A stretch of 64,000 bases of DNA from the NCBI GenBank assembly GCA_021234155.1, contig JAJEKV010000004.1, positions 5,276,109 to 5,340,108 of the forward strand. The letters are read 5' to 3'. Positions 45,503-54,826 of the stretch are shown piece by piece (position 1 is the stretch's first letter; each line of letters starts with the position of its first letter). Source of the stretch: Isoetes taiwanensis (taxonomy: Eukaryota > Streptophyta > Lycopodiopsida > Isoetales > Isoetaceae). A program made the translations under genes and the position numbers. The notes beneath the pieces were generated by a model. The model saw only the letters and a program-made list of their open reading frames with translations, had not been told where the DNA came from and ran no database searches.

Positions 45503-45953
45503 AGCCCTATCCTTACGTAATTGTTCACGGGCCTCCTTAGGAATGGCTTGGAGGATGTCTCTGAAAGTCCCCAGTATTGGTAGACTTCTCTAGTACGGTA
45601 AAGGAAACTTTCTTCTCAGTTTTCTGATATCCGGTAGAGGTGGGAGGCCCCGGACTAGGTGAGCACCCCCTAAAAGTTGTATACCCCTTGTTCTGACTGA
45701 AAGAAAAGGGTCGCGGTGGCTGGTACTTGGGAGTATCCTCTTCTAGGCTAAGGGCTTTAGCCTCTGCTTCTGCAACTGTTTTAGGGTCTATTGCTCAAAC
45801 CATTTTCCTTAGGGTAGGGGATAAGCCCTCTATATATCCTTCAACTGCCCTGCGCTCATTTATCCCTGGGACATATAAGCGTAACCTCATGAATTCATCC
45901 GTATAAGACTGGACGGTCATGTTTTTCTGTTCCAGGCAGTAGAAGATTTGGAT

Positions 45954-46391
45954 CTATTGATAGCGGTAAGCCCTGGGTACATAATGAGACTTGAAGGCTT
46001 TAGCAAAGACTTTATAGCGGCCCCTTCCTCTTGTCAGCCCATGGGAGTGGGCATATCCCTTCCACCATATACGAGCGGACCCTGTGAGATTGGTGGTGGC
46101 AACTTTGCCTATCGCTTTCTCGGTCATTCCATATGACTTACCAAACTTCTGCATTTCATCCAACCATGATTCTGCATCAACTCCAGACCTGGTTTTTCCT
46201 GAGAACTGGGCTAGCTTTCGGTTCTTCCAAATGCTAGTGATGGTCGAATCCACTGTTTTCTGGTAATCCTTCTTTCTGGCTTTTGTATGGTCGGCCTCGT
46301 CCTCTGAGGATTCAGATGAGTCAGAAGACTCAGAGGTATCGTCCGAAGAACTAGTGCTTGCCCTCTTAGATCGATTAGTTGTGGCGGGCAC
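45954..46391 (-). pseudogene. Chromovirus gag N-terminal part
   Basis: A serine/acid-rich N-terminus (SSSDDTSESSDSSESSEDEA) leads into a capsid-like region (RKLAQFSGKTRSGVDAESWL, then GSARIWWKG and AFKSHYVPRAYRYQ) and stops at 45954. The knuckle and protease follow downstream only after frame changes. An in-frame stop lies just upstream of 46391 (near 46440), so the true start is uncertain. Confidence 0.75.
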
Positions 46392-46474
46392 AGGCGCAGG
46401 TGCGGGTGACGACTGTTGCTGATTCAGTGGAGCAGGAATTTAACTGGTCCGTACTCCTGTGGCATTTGGGGTGG

Positions 46475-46560
46475 ATTGATTTGCAATACATAGGCCAGGT
46501 AGGAAAGGGATTTGAACCCTATACTTCTTGACTCCTAGCCAACTGTACTTACCATTTGAG
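46475..46560 (-). repeat. Possible tRNA-related sequence (weak)
   Basis: The minus strand has a perfect polymerase III box B (GGTTCAAATCC, complement of 46508-46518) about 30 bp after a GTTGGCTAGGAGT stretch that is close to, but not a match for, box A. No A-tail or target duplication is seen. It could be a SINE fragment or a retroelement primer region. Confidence 0.3.
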
Positions 46561-46674
46561 ATAGTGCGACAATAGTGTAATCTTTTATGCGCGCTACTCT
46601 ATTAAGCAAGATGTATAATTCTCTTTTAGGATTCAAGAAAGCTTTGAACCTTCAATATGACCAAACAAAGTTCC

Positions 46675-46949
46675 AGTACCCATGCCGTGTGCCAAGAGCA
46701 TGACTAAAAATCTTAATCGAGCCTGTGGTGCACCCCATAAGTAATCAACTCCTGATCTACCCCAAAACTACCCCAAATTGAGTAAACAAGGGTGTTTTCA
46801 AACTCTACTCATCGAGTAGAGCAAGAAAATGCCATCAGTTCATCAGTTTGGTGACATGTGGGACCCAAACAGGCTTCCAATACTCATGCCGTGCGCCAGG
46901 AGCATAACTGAGAATCTCACTTGGGCCTGTGGCGCACGTCGTGAGTATT
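46675..46949. repeat. Two-copy inverted-repeat (hairpin) unit
   Basis: 46879-46897 (AATACTCATGCCGTGCGCC) pairs with 46931-46949 with two mismatches across a 33-nt loop. A diverged earlier copy occupies 46675-46743 with partly lost pairing. The copies are 204 bp apart in direct orientation. Confidence 0.65.
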
Positions 46950-47444
46950 AAAACTTTGAACCTTCATAAATTGACCTAGACCGCTCCAAATTGCTTGAAA
47001 TTTATTGCAATAGGACCGTTACGCATTCTATAACTCATTTATGACCTCAAATTAGGCTAGAAATGTTATACCGACCTCAAAATGACCAAAATTTCTCAAA
47101 CCCTAAAAGTTTCAAGACTAGATTTTATTTATAAATAGAAGCATACCCCCACTAGGAGCTCACAAGGCTTGCTCTCAGCTCGAAAGCTAAGGCCTCCTAG
47201 ATAGAAGTGCTCAAGAACATCCCTTTGTTATAGTCATCTAGACCCTCAGCATAGCAACCCAAGCTTAAGTGTTGGTACATCACCTCTGCCCATACCAAAG
47301 GAAACCTTGACCTAATTCTGTCTTCTTTCCAATAGAGTTTGACTTAGCTGCCACACTGACACTCCCTATTACCAGGATGTCTAGAAAGGAGCTAAAGTCT
47401 AGAGCCGCCCAAGTCACTCCACAAATAGAGTATTGGACCCCCCC

Positions 47445-48088
47445 TGATACGAATGCTCTAATCTTCCTGCAAATTCATCAACTAATTAGAAAGCAAAATA
47501 CCACAGGGTACTCGTTTTACCACCCAACCGGACCAACTAGAAGAGATATCACCAAGTCAAGCTACTCCGCAAGACTGTATAAGAACAAACTCTTTCTAGC
47601 CACCAACCACTGGTGTTACATGAACTCCTTCTAATGATATGATCAAGCAAGGAACAAGAGAAGATACTAGAAGGTAAGGCTAGGCTCATCATCAACATAG
47701 GAAGAAGCAGATCTAGCTGTGCAGTCAACTCAGACCCCTATGCACCTTTCTGAGCATAACTTTCAAACCGTAAGGAATCTATGGACAACCAAGCCCAATC
47801 TGGAAACTAGACGTCAAGAGCTTTCCAATAAGGTAAGGATCGCCAATTTCTGAGTTGTGGTTGCGGAGATATCACCTCTCAAAGTTGTCCTTTTTTATAG
47901 GTAATAATACCTTTTTTGCCTTTTTGCTTCTAAATAAAGGTCAAGGTTTATTTTTAGCTCCCTCTTTGATAATAGCAAGGCTTGGACCTACTGGATGACT
48001 TTCTTACTTGATCATATCAATAAATATTGTTCCATGCAAGGCCACTCCCCCGAGCACCATTATTAGTTATTAACCTTAAACCATATCA
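47445..48088 (-). repeat. 3' LTR of non-coding element
   Basis: Minus-strand start TGATATGG, end CATTCGTATCA. The open frame 47377-47634 crosses its edge and is not a gene. Confidence 0.85.
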
Positions 48089-49219
48089 ATTCCTCCCCTT
48101 CTCAGGATTGATCGTCCTCGATCAAGAAATTATATGGGAAATTTGACACAACCAAGTCCATGGCTACAACCTGCATAATAAAAAGTTGTCAAGTCCAGCC
48201 CTTTAGGCTGAAAATTGCCTCAGTTCATTTAGAGGTCTTTCATTTCAATTCTATTAGAAATGGCCTCAATTTACTTAGAGGACTTGACATCCTTATAATC
48301 GTTAATAAGGAATTCTGGCAAAGTTCGCTCATACTCCTGCGCAAGTCTCATTTACATCCTGAAAGGAAACCATCAAAGATTCTTTTTCAAAATTGATCTA
48401 ATCAATTTCTAAAAAGCATGTTAGTCTTTCCCTTCTTGGGACTAATCTTGTCCCCCTAGGAATGTTCTTTTTCTGATCCTCCAAGGCAGGGTCCGCACTT
48501 GGACAGAAAAATCTCCATATTGATCCATCAAGTAGGCGTCCCTCACTTGAACAGTCGTGGCATTCCTAGCCCTTTCTGATGCTCTAAGTAGCTTTTTCTA
48601 CTCGGACAGAAAGTAAACCCTTTCCAGTCCTTCAAGTTAAATATCACCATTCAACTTGAACAAGAAAGATATTTTCCCTTCCCTTCTCAGGAATAAACTT
48701 AGTCTTCAAAAACCACAAGTTGAACATCAACTTAATTTGCCTCAAAGTATAGGTTAGTTTAAAACAAAATATTTACTAACCTCCACCAGAAGCACCAACT
48801 TTTGATCAGTTTCTATTCCAGTTTGCAATCTCCAAAGACCAACCGTAAGACACTGCGAACATCAGGAATAACAAACATTCTATTCACATGGACATGAGCA
48901 CCAACTCATTCCAATCTCTTGGACGTGGCATCCGCTCATTCCAATCGTGGACCTGGCATACGCTCATTCCAATCACTTGGTCAAGAGCACCAACTCTTTC
49001 CAACCTTGAGGCATCAATCTCAGCCCTAAGGATGCAATAAGAAATATCTAAAGATTCCAATCACAATCCCTAAACATCAATTTCATACCAGACAAGAGGT
49101 AACCTATTTGCGATTTACCCCTCTTGGACCTCTTGTGCTGCTTAGCCACTTAAAATTTCAACGCCTTCCATCACCCACAGCTCCGTTGGTAAAGACTGGA
49201 ACTGGGCTCTGATACCAAT
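48089..49219 (-). other. Interior of non-coding LTR element
   Basis: No coding frame of note. It includes a short repeated phrase around 48898-49010 (CATTCCAATC with GAGCACCAACTC) and alternating Leu/Ile-poor sequence without motifs. Any packaging signal would be expected just inside 49206. Confidence 0.6.
49206..49217 (-). other. Primer-binding site (tRNA-Met type, perfect)
   Basis: TGGTATCAGAGC on the minus strand, 12 of 12 bases of the common plant retrotransposon primer site. Confidence 0.88.
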
Positions 49220-49865
49220 TGATACGAATGCTCTAATCTTCCTGCAAATTCATCAACTAATTAGAAAGCAAAATACCACAGGGTACTCGTTTTACCACCC
49301 AACCGGACCAACTAGAAGAGATATCACCAAGTCAAACTACTCCGCAAGACTGTATAAGAACAAACTCTTTCTAGCCACCAACCACTGGTGTTACATGAAC
49401 TCCTTCTAATGATATGATCAAGCAAGGAACAAGAGAAGATACTAGAAGGTAAGGCTAGGCTCATCATCAACATAGGAAGAAGCAGATCTAGCTGTGCAGT
49501 CAACTCAGACCCCTATGCACCTTTCTGAGCATAACTTTCAAACCGTAAGGAATCTATGGACAACCAAGCCCAATCTGGAAACTAGACGTCAAGAGCTTTC
49601 CAACAAGGTAAGGATCGCCAATTTCTGAGTTGTGGTTGCGGGGATATTACCTCTCAAAGTTGTCCTTTTTTATAGGTAATAATACCTTTTTTGCCTTTTT
49701 GCTTCTAAATAAAGGTCAAGGTTTATTTTTAGCTCCCTCTTTGATAATAGCAAGGCTTGGACCTACTGGATGACTTTCTTACTTGATCATATCAATAAAT
49801 ATATTGTTCCATGCAAGGCCACTCCCCCGAGCACCATTATTAGTTATTAACCTTAAACCCTATCA
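49220..49865 (-). repeat. 5' LTR of non-coding element
   Basis: The partner of 47445-48088. It is bordered outside by a run of C then A (49866 on), which makes the exact target duplication ambiguous. Confidence 0.85.
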
Positions 49866-51616
49866 CCCCCCCCCCCCCAAAAAAAAACCCAATCTTTGCT
49901 AGAATCTTAGAGTATAGCTTGGTAAAACAAAGCTCAGTTCATGCTAGACCCCCTGTCCTGACGTCCATAGACTTGAAGACTATAGATACGTGATTGCCTC
50001 AATCCGAGCAGCACAGATCTTCCATCGGACCATTCTCCCGCTAAGTGTGCCATTAGTAATCACATTGCTTTGCCAGTTTTCTATTGCTCTGCCGGTCTGA
50101 ATTGGGGTGTTGGATTTAAGGGGGAGTTTTCCCTACTGCTTTAGGATGTTGGATTATGGGGGAGTTTTCCCTACTGCTTGCCCTTTTGCTTCGCTTGCCA
50201 TTCTCCCTATTGCATCTTGCTAGTCTTGCCAGTATTGCCACGTGTACGCCACAAGTTTTTGTTCAAACTCAATGGCTTTATTAGACAGCTCTTGTTTTTG
50301 TATATTGTTAAAAAAAAATAGCGATTTTCCTTATCGCTTTTTTTCTTGGGGCAAGTATGGCAACTGTCAATGGAAGATATATTCCATGTATTATACCCCA
50401 TCAACGCCCCATGTTCATTGCACAAACAAAAACGAAAGCCAAAACCTAAGGTCATTACGAAATTGTACAAACATTGAAATATATTGCATACTTATGTTCA
50501 CAAATATATCATCCATCTCAAACCATAGAGTTCCACACAAATATACATCCACACAAAAAAAGCCATAACGTTGTCAACCAGGCCTCTCTTCCACGCTTTC
50601 TCTTGTTGCAACTGATGCTTGGATGAACACGTGTTCTCACGGCCTCCCTCTCCTTCAATTTCGACTGCCCCTGGGCCAACACAGCCAGTATCAGAAGCAG
50701 CGCCAAATCTACAGCGTGACGAAGTCAGAGAAAGAAACTAGAAGACAACTCTGCCTTGTGGGCTTTTGAAATAGTAGGTCGCAGCCTGTTCCCTAAGCCA
50801 TATGGCCGTTTTCAAAGCTCTATGATGCCTGCGGATGCTAAGCCCTGCCAAGCTCTGTGAGCCCTGCCAGGGTCTGTGAGGCCAAGCCCTAAGCCGCTTA
50901 AAAAAAATTGATCCTCTGTATCGAATAACTCAGTAACGCAGTCTATCCTCACTATAATAAGCCTTAGATCCCAGATGGGGAGCGAGCTCTGTTCCTTCCA
51001 TTTCTGGTGAAGGTGTAGTGCTTTCTTCACACCAGGGCTCACCGGAACCCATGCCTGCCTCCCTGCCATGCTGGGATCCGTTCTAAGAAAAGAAAGGAGC
51101 ATTTATTCTTATCTTTCTATCCTCAAACCATGCACATCCAGACCTTTCTCCTTCTATTTCCAAACCATAGACTGATAAATCCACCTCCATTACAGAACCA
51201 ATTTCCTGCCAGCAAGCAACTCAAACACGTCCAAAAAACCATCCACATACCATTTCGGCTACATACGCCCCCAAAATCTAGGTCCAACCATTGGTGAGAT
51301 ACCCTCCCCAGATACCAAACAAAATAATTAGAACATTATATCGTTTAGAGTATGATACAACCGTCTAGATATTTTACTTAAGACACTACATCAATTTGCA
51401 TATCAATGTCAATGCCAACTACAATAATAATTTGAGATGTTAAAAACTAAGGTGTGAAATTGCATCTTGGGAATCAACCTGCAATACACAATACAAACAC
51501 GTCCTTACTTGTGCACATTGACACTTGGTGCTCGACCTACCCAAATAAACAAAAAAGGCAATTACTAAGTCGTAACAAATTTCAAAATTTGGCTTATATG
51601 AGAAGTTAAATAAATA
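49866..51616. other. Intergenic region
   Basis: It begins with a C/A homopolymer run, then AT-rich DNA. A short phrase with GGGGGAGTTTTCCCTACTGCTT is repeated around 50124 and 50160. Frames at 50207-51102 overlap on both strands and have no recognised domain. Confidence 0.4.
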
Positions 51617-53665
51617 TCAAAAGTAGAATCTCAATGTCTTACAAGCGTAAGAAATTTCAAAATTTGGCTTATATGAGAAATTATAAACATAATGAAGAAG
51701 TGAACCAGTTGGAAGGATCCTCCAATATCTCTTTGAAAGATCAAACACAATTGGAGGAATTGCCCCTGGCAATGTTGAATCAGATTGACCAATCCAGCAA
51801 GTCACGACAACAAAACATCCACATATATTTGCCTCAACATGGACACTAGTTGAGTTAGCCCCCATCAAGGTCTTCCACATTTCATGTTGTGGGTGTAAAT
51901 GTGCAATTTCAACCCAATTTAGAACCCCACAACCAGACTTCTCCAAATTCCATATGCGCAACCATATCAAGTGTGACTGTCTCATCAGAGCACCTACAAG
52001 GACAACCTTGTTGTTCCATATGTAGACATCAAGGAATTGAAGGTTTGTGTTACCACACCAAGGCCCTTCAAATTCTAACCAAATGTTTCTTCGAAGTTTT
52101 AGTATAACCCCCCCATATTTAAAGTTGACAAAATTCACAATTTTCAAATTGGTGATGATCACTTGGCTTTCGAGCTCAATTGTCAACTTAACTTTTAGAA
52201 TTTCGTCTAAATCCATGCATTCATAGTCCCTTATGATTCTATCAAGACAACCTTGGAGCCCTTCCGCTATGAAACACGTAAACGTTTGTGAGAAAGGAAA
52301 CTTGAATATGAGTCCTGAAGAAGGACACCAAGCACGGTTTTCAAACAAAGGAGGGTTCATCTTAAGCCCATCATAATACAGATCTTTTCTAATTTGGCAA
52401 GGCTCACTAAACGGGCGAAAAACAATCCACAACTCATCATCAAGGGCTTCTTTCATGTGTCTCAGCATTTCTTTCCAACTTTTGGATACTAATCTAGCAC
52501 GAATCTTGCTCACAAATGGAAGGCGGACTAATATAAGAGGAAATATTTCATCTGGCAAATTTCCCCATACAGCAGAAGTCATGTTGGAATTTATATCCTT
52601 GAGATTTCCTTGGAGTCGGTTAGATACTTGTGTGCTCTGATACACATGGTTCTGCAAAGGACCTTTAGATACTTGTGTGCTCTGATACACATGGTTCTTC
52701 TGCAAAGGAGCTTGGAAACCGGCCCCAGACAAATAAGTTAGTGGTCTCCATGCCTGCCTCCAAAGACCAGCTTGTGGGGATATTAACTCTATCTCAATAG
52801 TTGGGGGGAGACGAGTATTTCGATTATTATAAACAAAGCTACAATGGGATGAGAGGCAATGATATTGGTAAAGATGTCCTGAAGCAGAAGCAGAAGCAGA
52901 AGCAGAAGCAGAAGCAGAAGCAGAGGCTTCCCTGCTATATACATATGTAAGACAATAAATGACATTACCATAGTCCTCCTTGGGTATTGAAACCTCGCCA
53001 TATTCATTTGGCTGCACCTTGCAAACAATTCTAAGCTGTTTGAAAGCACGAGAGAAGCAGGCAACTAGAATCCCTAATTGGGTGTGATTAAAAATCTGTA
53101 GCAATTTTTTTTCGCTGACCCCTCTGCTACCACGCACAAGTAGGTTTGCCTGAAAGGCCTCCGCTCTGCTACCACGCACAAGTAGGTTTGCTTGAAAGGC
53201 CTCCCCTGTAAGACCCTTTTGGACATTAAGTTCCTCAGAAATATCTGTTATGTCTACTCTCTCCCCTCTGGATATATTCTCCATACGAATCTGGCAGCAG
53301 TGTTTTGGAGAAACCAGTATCAAATTTCCTTGATTGGCTTGCACAAATACATGGCCCTCTGACTGTGCTGGTATTTTTAGCACAACCTCATCGTAGACAT
53401 CTGGATTATGTGCAGAATTGCGCAGTAAAAAAAGCTTGGAATCGAAAGAGTTCCTTACCCATATTGGCGTCTGCGGCCCTTTGAATCTGCCGAACCAGCG
53501 CTCAAATTCGACACCCAGACACTGCATAGCCGCTATCATTTTCCTTCCAGGCGCCTTTTCCTTGGCAAAAAATAAGCAAACCCAAGCTCTTATATATACA
53601 AGAAATTTATCGCGGCGGCCTTGGCGGCCAAGGCCGCCGCGAACATTTCTCTTCTCAAAACTCAC
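51617..53665 (-). CDS. F-box-containing protein with in-frame repeat expansions
   Basis: An uninterrupted 682-codon ORF. Residues 366-401 (VWGNLPDEIFPLILVRLPFV and on) form an F-box, which would link to SKP1 in an SCF ubiquitin ligase. The C-terminal part would choose the substrate but has no recognisable Kelch or LRR motif. F-boxes normally lie near the N-terminus, and Met362 sits just before this one, so a 321-residue protein starting at 52582 is a strong alternative. The upstream 361 codons contain three tandem expansions: EAFQANLLVRGSR twice (155-181), an Ala-Ser run from a GCAGAA hexamer (247-262), and NHVYQSTQVS twice (324-348). They also contain a GC-rich hairpin at codons 9-19. It could be a real long protein, an unspliced gene, or a pseudogene-like fusion. 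Confidence 0.6.
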   Translation of the reverse strand: MSFEKRNVRGGLGRQGRRDKFLVYIRAWVCLFFAKEKAPGRKMIAAMQCLGVEFERWFGRFKGPQTPIWVRNSFDSKLFLLRNSAHNPDVYDEVVLKIPAQSEGHVFVQANQGNLILVSPKHCCQIRMENISRGERVDITDISEELNVQKGLTGEAFQANLLVRGSRAEAFQANLLVRGSRGVSEKKLLQIFNHTQLGILVACFSRAFKQLRIVCKVQPNEYGEVSIPKEDYGNVIYCLTYVYSREASASASASASASASASGHLYQYHCLSSHCSFVYNNRNTRLPPTIEIELISPQAGLWRQAWRPLTYLSGAGFQAPLQKNHVYQSTQVSKGPLQNHVYQSTQVSNRLQGNLKDINSNMTSAVWGNLPDEIFPLILVRLPFVSKIRARLVSKSWKEMLRHMKEALDDELWIVFRPFSEPCQIRKDLYYDGLKMNPPLFENRAWCPSSGLIFKFPFSQTFTCFIAEGLQGCLDRIIRDYECMDLDEILKVKLTIELESQVIITNLKIVNFVNFKYGGVILKLRRNIWLEFEGPWCGNTNLQFLDVYIWNNKVVLVGALMRQSHLIWLRIWNLEKSGCGVLNWVEIAHLHPQHEMWKTLMGANSTSVHVEANICGCFVVVTCWIGQSDSTLPGAIPPIVFDLSKRYWRILPTGSLLHYVYNFSYKPNFEISYACKTLRFYF
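53611..53641. repeat. Perfect 14-bp GC-rich inverted repeat
   Basis: CGCGGCGGCCTTGG and its exact complement are separated by 3 bases, embedded in AT-rich flanks and near the start of the F-box ORF. In RNA it would be an extremely stable hairpin. Confidence 0.9.
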
Positions 53666-53689
53666 TTGTGTTTTTCTATGTTTATAATC

Positions 53690-54028
53690 AGCTCCTTTGA
53701 TAAAGAATAATAAGTTTTAATTTATTTAGGACCACGAATATTTATTTAGTTTCAAACTTGTGAGATTGCATTTCAAAAAGGCTCAAAACCAACTCATGAA
53801 CTTAGGCCCACGACTAACGTCCAACCTGTTAGTGCAATGCCTGCATAGTAATGAGTTTCTATTCCCAACAGTGCAAAACACACTAAGTGCTCGTAAAGAT
53901 AACCTTCATCATCCTGAAAGTAGAATATAGGGGTTCAGAATATACAGGAGTTGAACCTGCATTCTTCCGTTGTGTTTTTTCGCCTGTAGGATAGATGGGT
54001 GCTATAATCAACAACCATGGGATTCCCA
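53690..54028. other. Intergenic spacer
   Basis: The upstream side of the F-box ORF. I see no gene or repeat of note. Confidence 0.4.
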
Positions 54029-54034
54029 CTATTG

Positions 54035-54486
54035 GATCATTATTTTTATCCGATGATAATCAATGGGTTTTGGACCTGGGTGGGGGTCGCCCATAACCAA
54101 TGGCTTGACCATTAAATTATCATCGCGATGGATGCTTTCCTTATTCTTTTTTCTTTCCACCCGATGCTTGTCAGTGGGTTTTGAGCCTGGCTGGGGGCCT
54201 CCCATAACCAATGGCTTGACCACTAGACCCACATCGCGATAGACGTTTTCATTCTTTTTTTTTTCTTTTTTTTTTTCCCTTTTTTAATCCTCCAATGACA
54301 ATTAGTGGGTTTTGGGCCTGGCTGGGGGCCGCCCATAACCAATGGCTTGACCACTAAATTGTCATCGCGATGGACGCTTTCTTCATTTTTTTTTTGTTTC
54401 CACCCGATGGTTGTCAGTGGGTTTTGGGCCCGGCTGGGGGGCTCCCATAACCAATGGCTTGACCACTATACCCACATCGCGATGGA
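54035..54486 (-). repeat. Four-unit tandem SINE-like array in A-B-A-B order
   Basis: Four units of about 100-120 bp (about 54035-54132, 54140-54243, 54250-54373, 54376-54486), each with a T-rich left part, are minus-strand copies related to the SINE at 26014. They share GTGGTCAAGCC-like box A and a box B-like GG[CT]CC/TCAAAACCC region. Units 1 and 3 resemble each other (AAATT[AG]TCATCGCG edge), as do units 2 and 4, so a two-unit block of about 240 bp was duplicated. Units 1 and 3 have paired arms. Confidence 0.75.
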
Positions 54487-54659
54487 CAATTATTTTTTTA
54501 TTTTATTTTTTAAGTTTTACAATTTTTATATGAGGGGAGTCCCATAGTAATTGAATAGCAGGCCATCCATCACATAGGCTAAAAATAAGGAAATATACTG
54601 ACATACGTACATTCTAAAATGAGATGAGATATTCTAATAATAGAGAATAACACAAATGG

Positions 54660-54690
54660 ATTAGAGAAATGGTGTAGTAAGCATACCATT
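54660..54690 (-). mobile_element. Candidate 3' end of the RepHel Helitron
   Basis: The minus strand shows a 7-bp stem AAATGGT...ACCATTT (11-nt loop), two bases, then CTAA followed by T. The distance from stem to CTRR is shorter than usual, so this is only a candidate. It does not resemble the terminus at 20600. Confidence 0.3.
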
Positions 54691-54826
54691 TATAAGAGAA
54701 GCCGTTTTAGGAATATAAGAGGACGATCGTGTACAGCAGTAGAATATAGAAGATGGTGGCTGTTTATATAAAATAATGACTTGCACAAATGAGGATTTGA
54801 GGAACGAGGGAAGTAAACATACCTTT

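Larger units (their letters stand above)
41794..46391 (-). mobile_element. Ty3/gypsy chromovirus (inactive), gag to chromodomain
   Basis: Reading the minus strand, the order is gag, zinc knuckle, protease, reverse transcriptase, RNase H, integrase, chromodomain. This is the Ty3/gypsy order, and the C-terminal chromodomain marks the chromovirus lineage, which targets marked chromatin. In-frame stops and frameshifts lie in gag, between gag and pol, in protease, and around RNase H and integrase. No LTR pair was found. Part of its left or right end may be masked by the later LTR insertion at 47445. Confidence 0.88.
47445..49865 (-). mobile_element. Non-coding LTR retrotransposon (TRIM/LARD-like)
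   Basis: LTRs at 47445-48088 (644 bp) and 49220-49865 (646 bp) are nearly identical apart from a few substitutions and a two-base indel. They have TG...CA ends on the minus strand. A perfect TGGTATCAGAGC primer site (complement of 49206-49217) lies two bases inside the 5' LTR, and a purine tract (GAGAAGGGGAGGAAT) abuts the 3' LTR. Flanking CCCCC on both sides fits a 5-bp duplication, though the right flank is a longer C run. The 1131-bp interior has no gag or pol, so it must borrow all proteins. The high LTR similarity suggests a younger insertion than the element at 4464. Confidence 0.85.

Noticed and set aside
46508-46518. tRNA gene suggested by a perfect box B
   Set aside because: Box A is imperfect and no cloverleaf with a sound anticodon arm could be drawn, so it is kept only as a weak tRNA-related sequence.
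49866-49890. C-run followed by A-run as a possible regulatory or poly(A) signal
   Set aside because: More simply a homopolymer at an insertion edge, and prone to sequencing error.
52860-52925. GCAGAA hexamer array as a CRISPR-like or satellite array
   Set aside because: A simple microsatellite without spacers that encodes Ala-Ser repeats in the F-box ORF.
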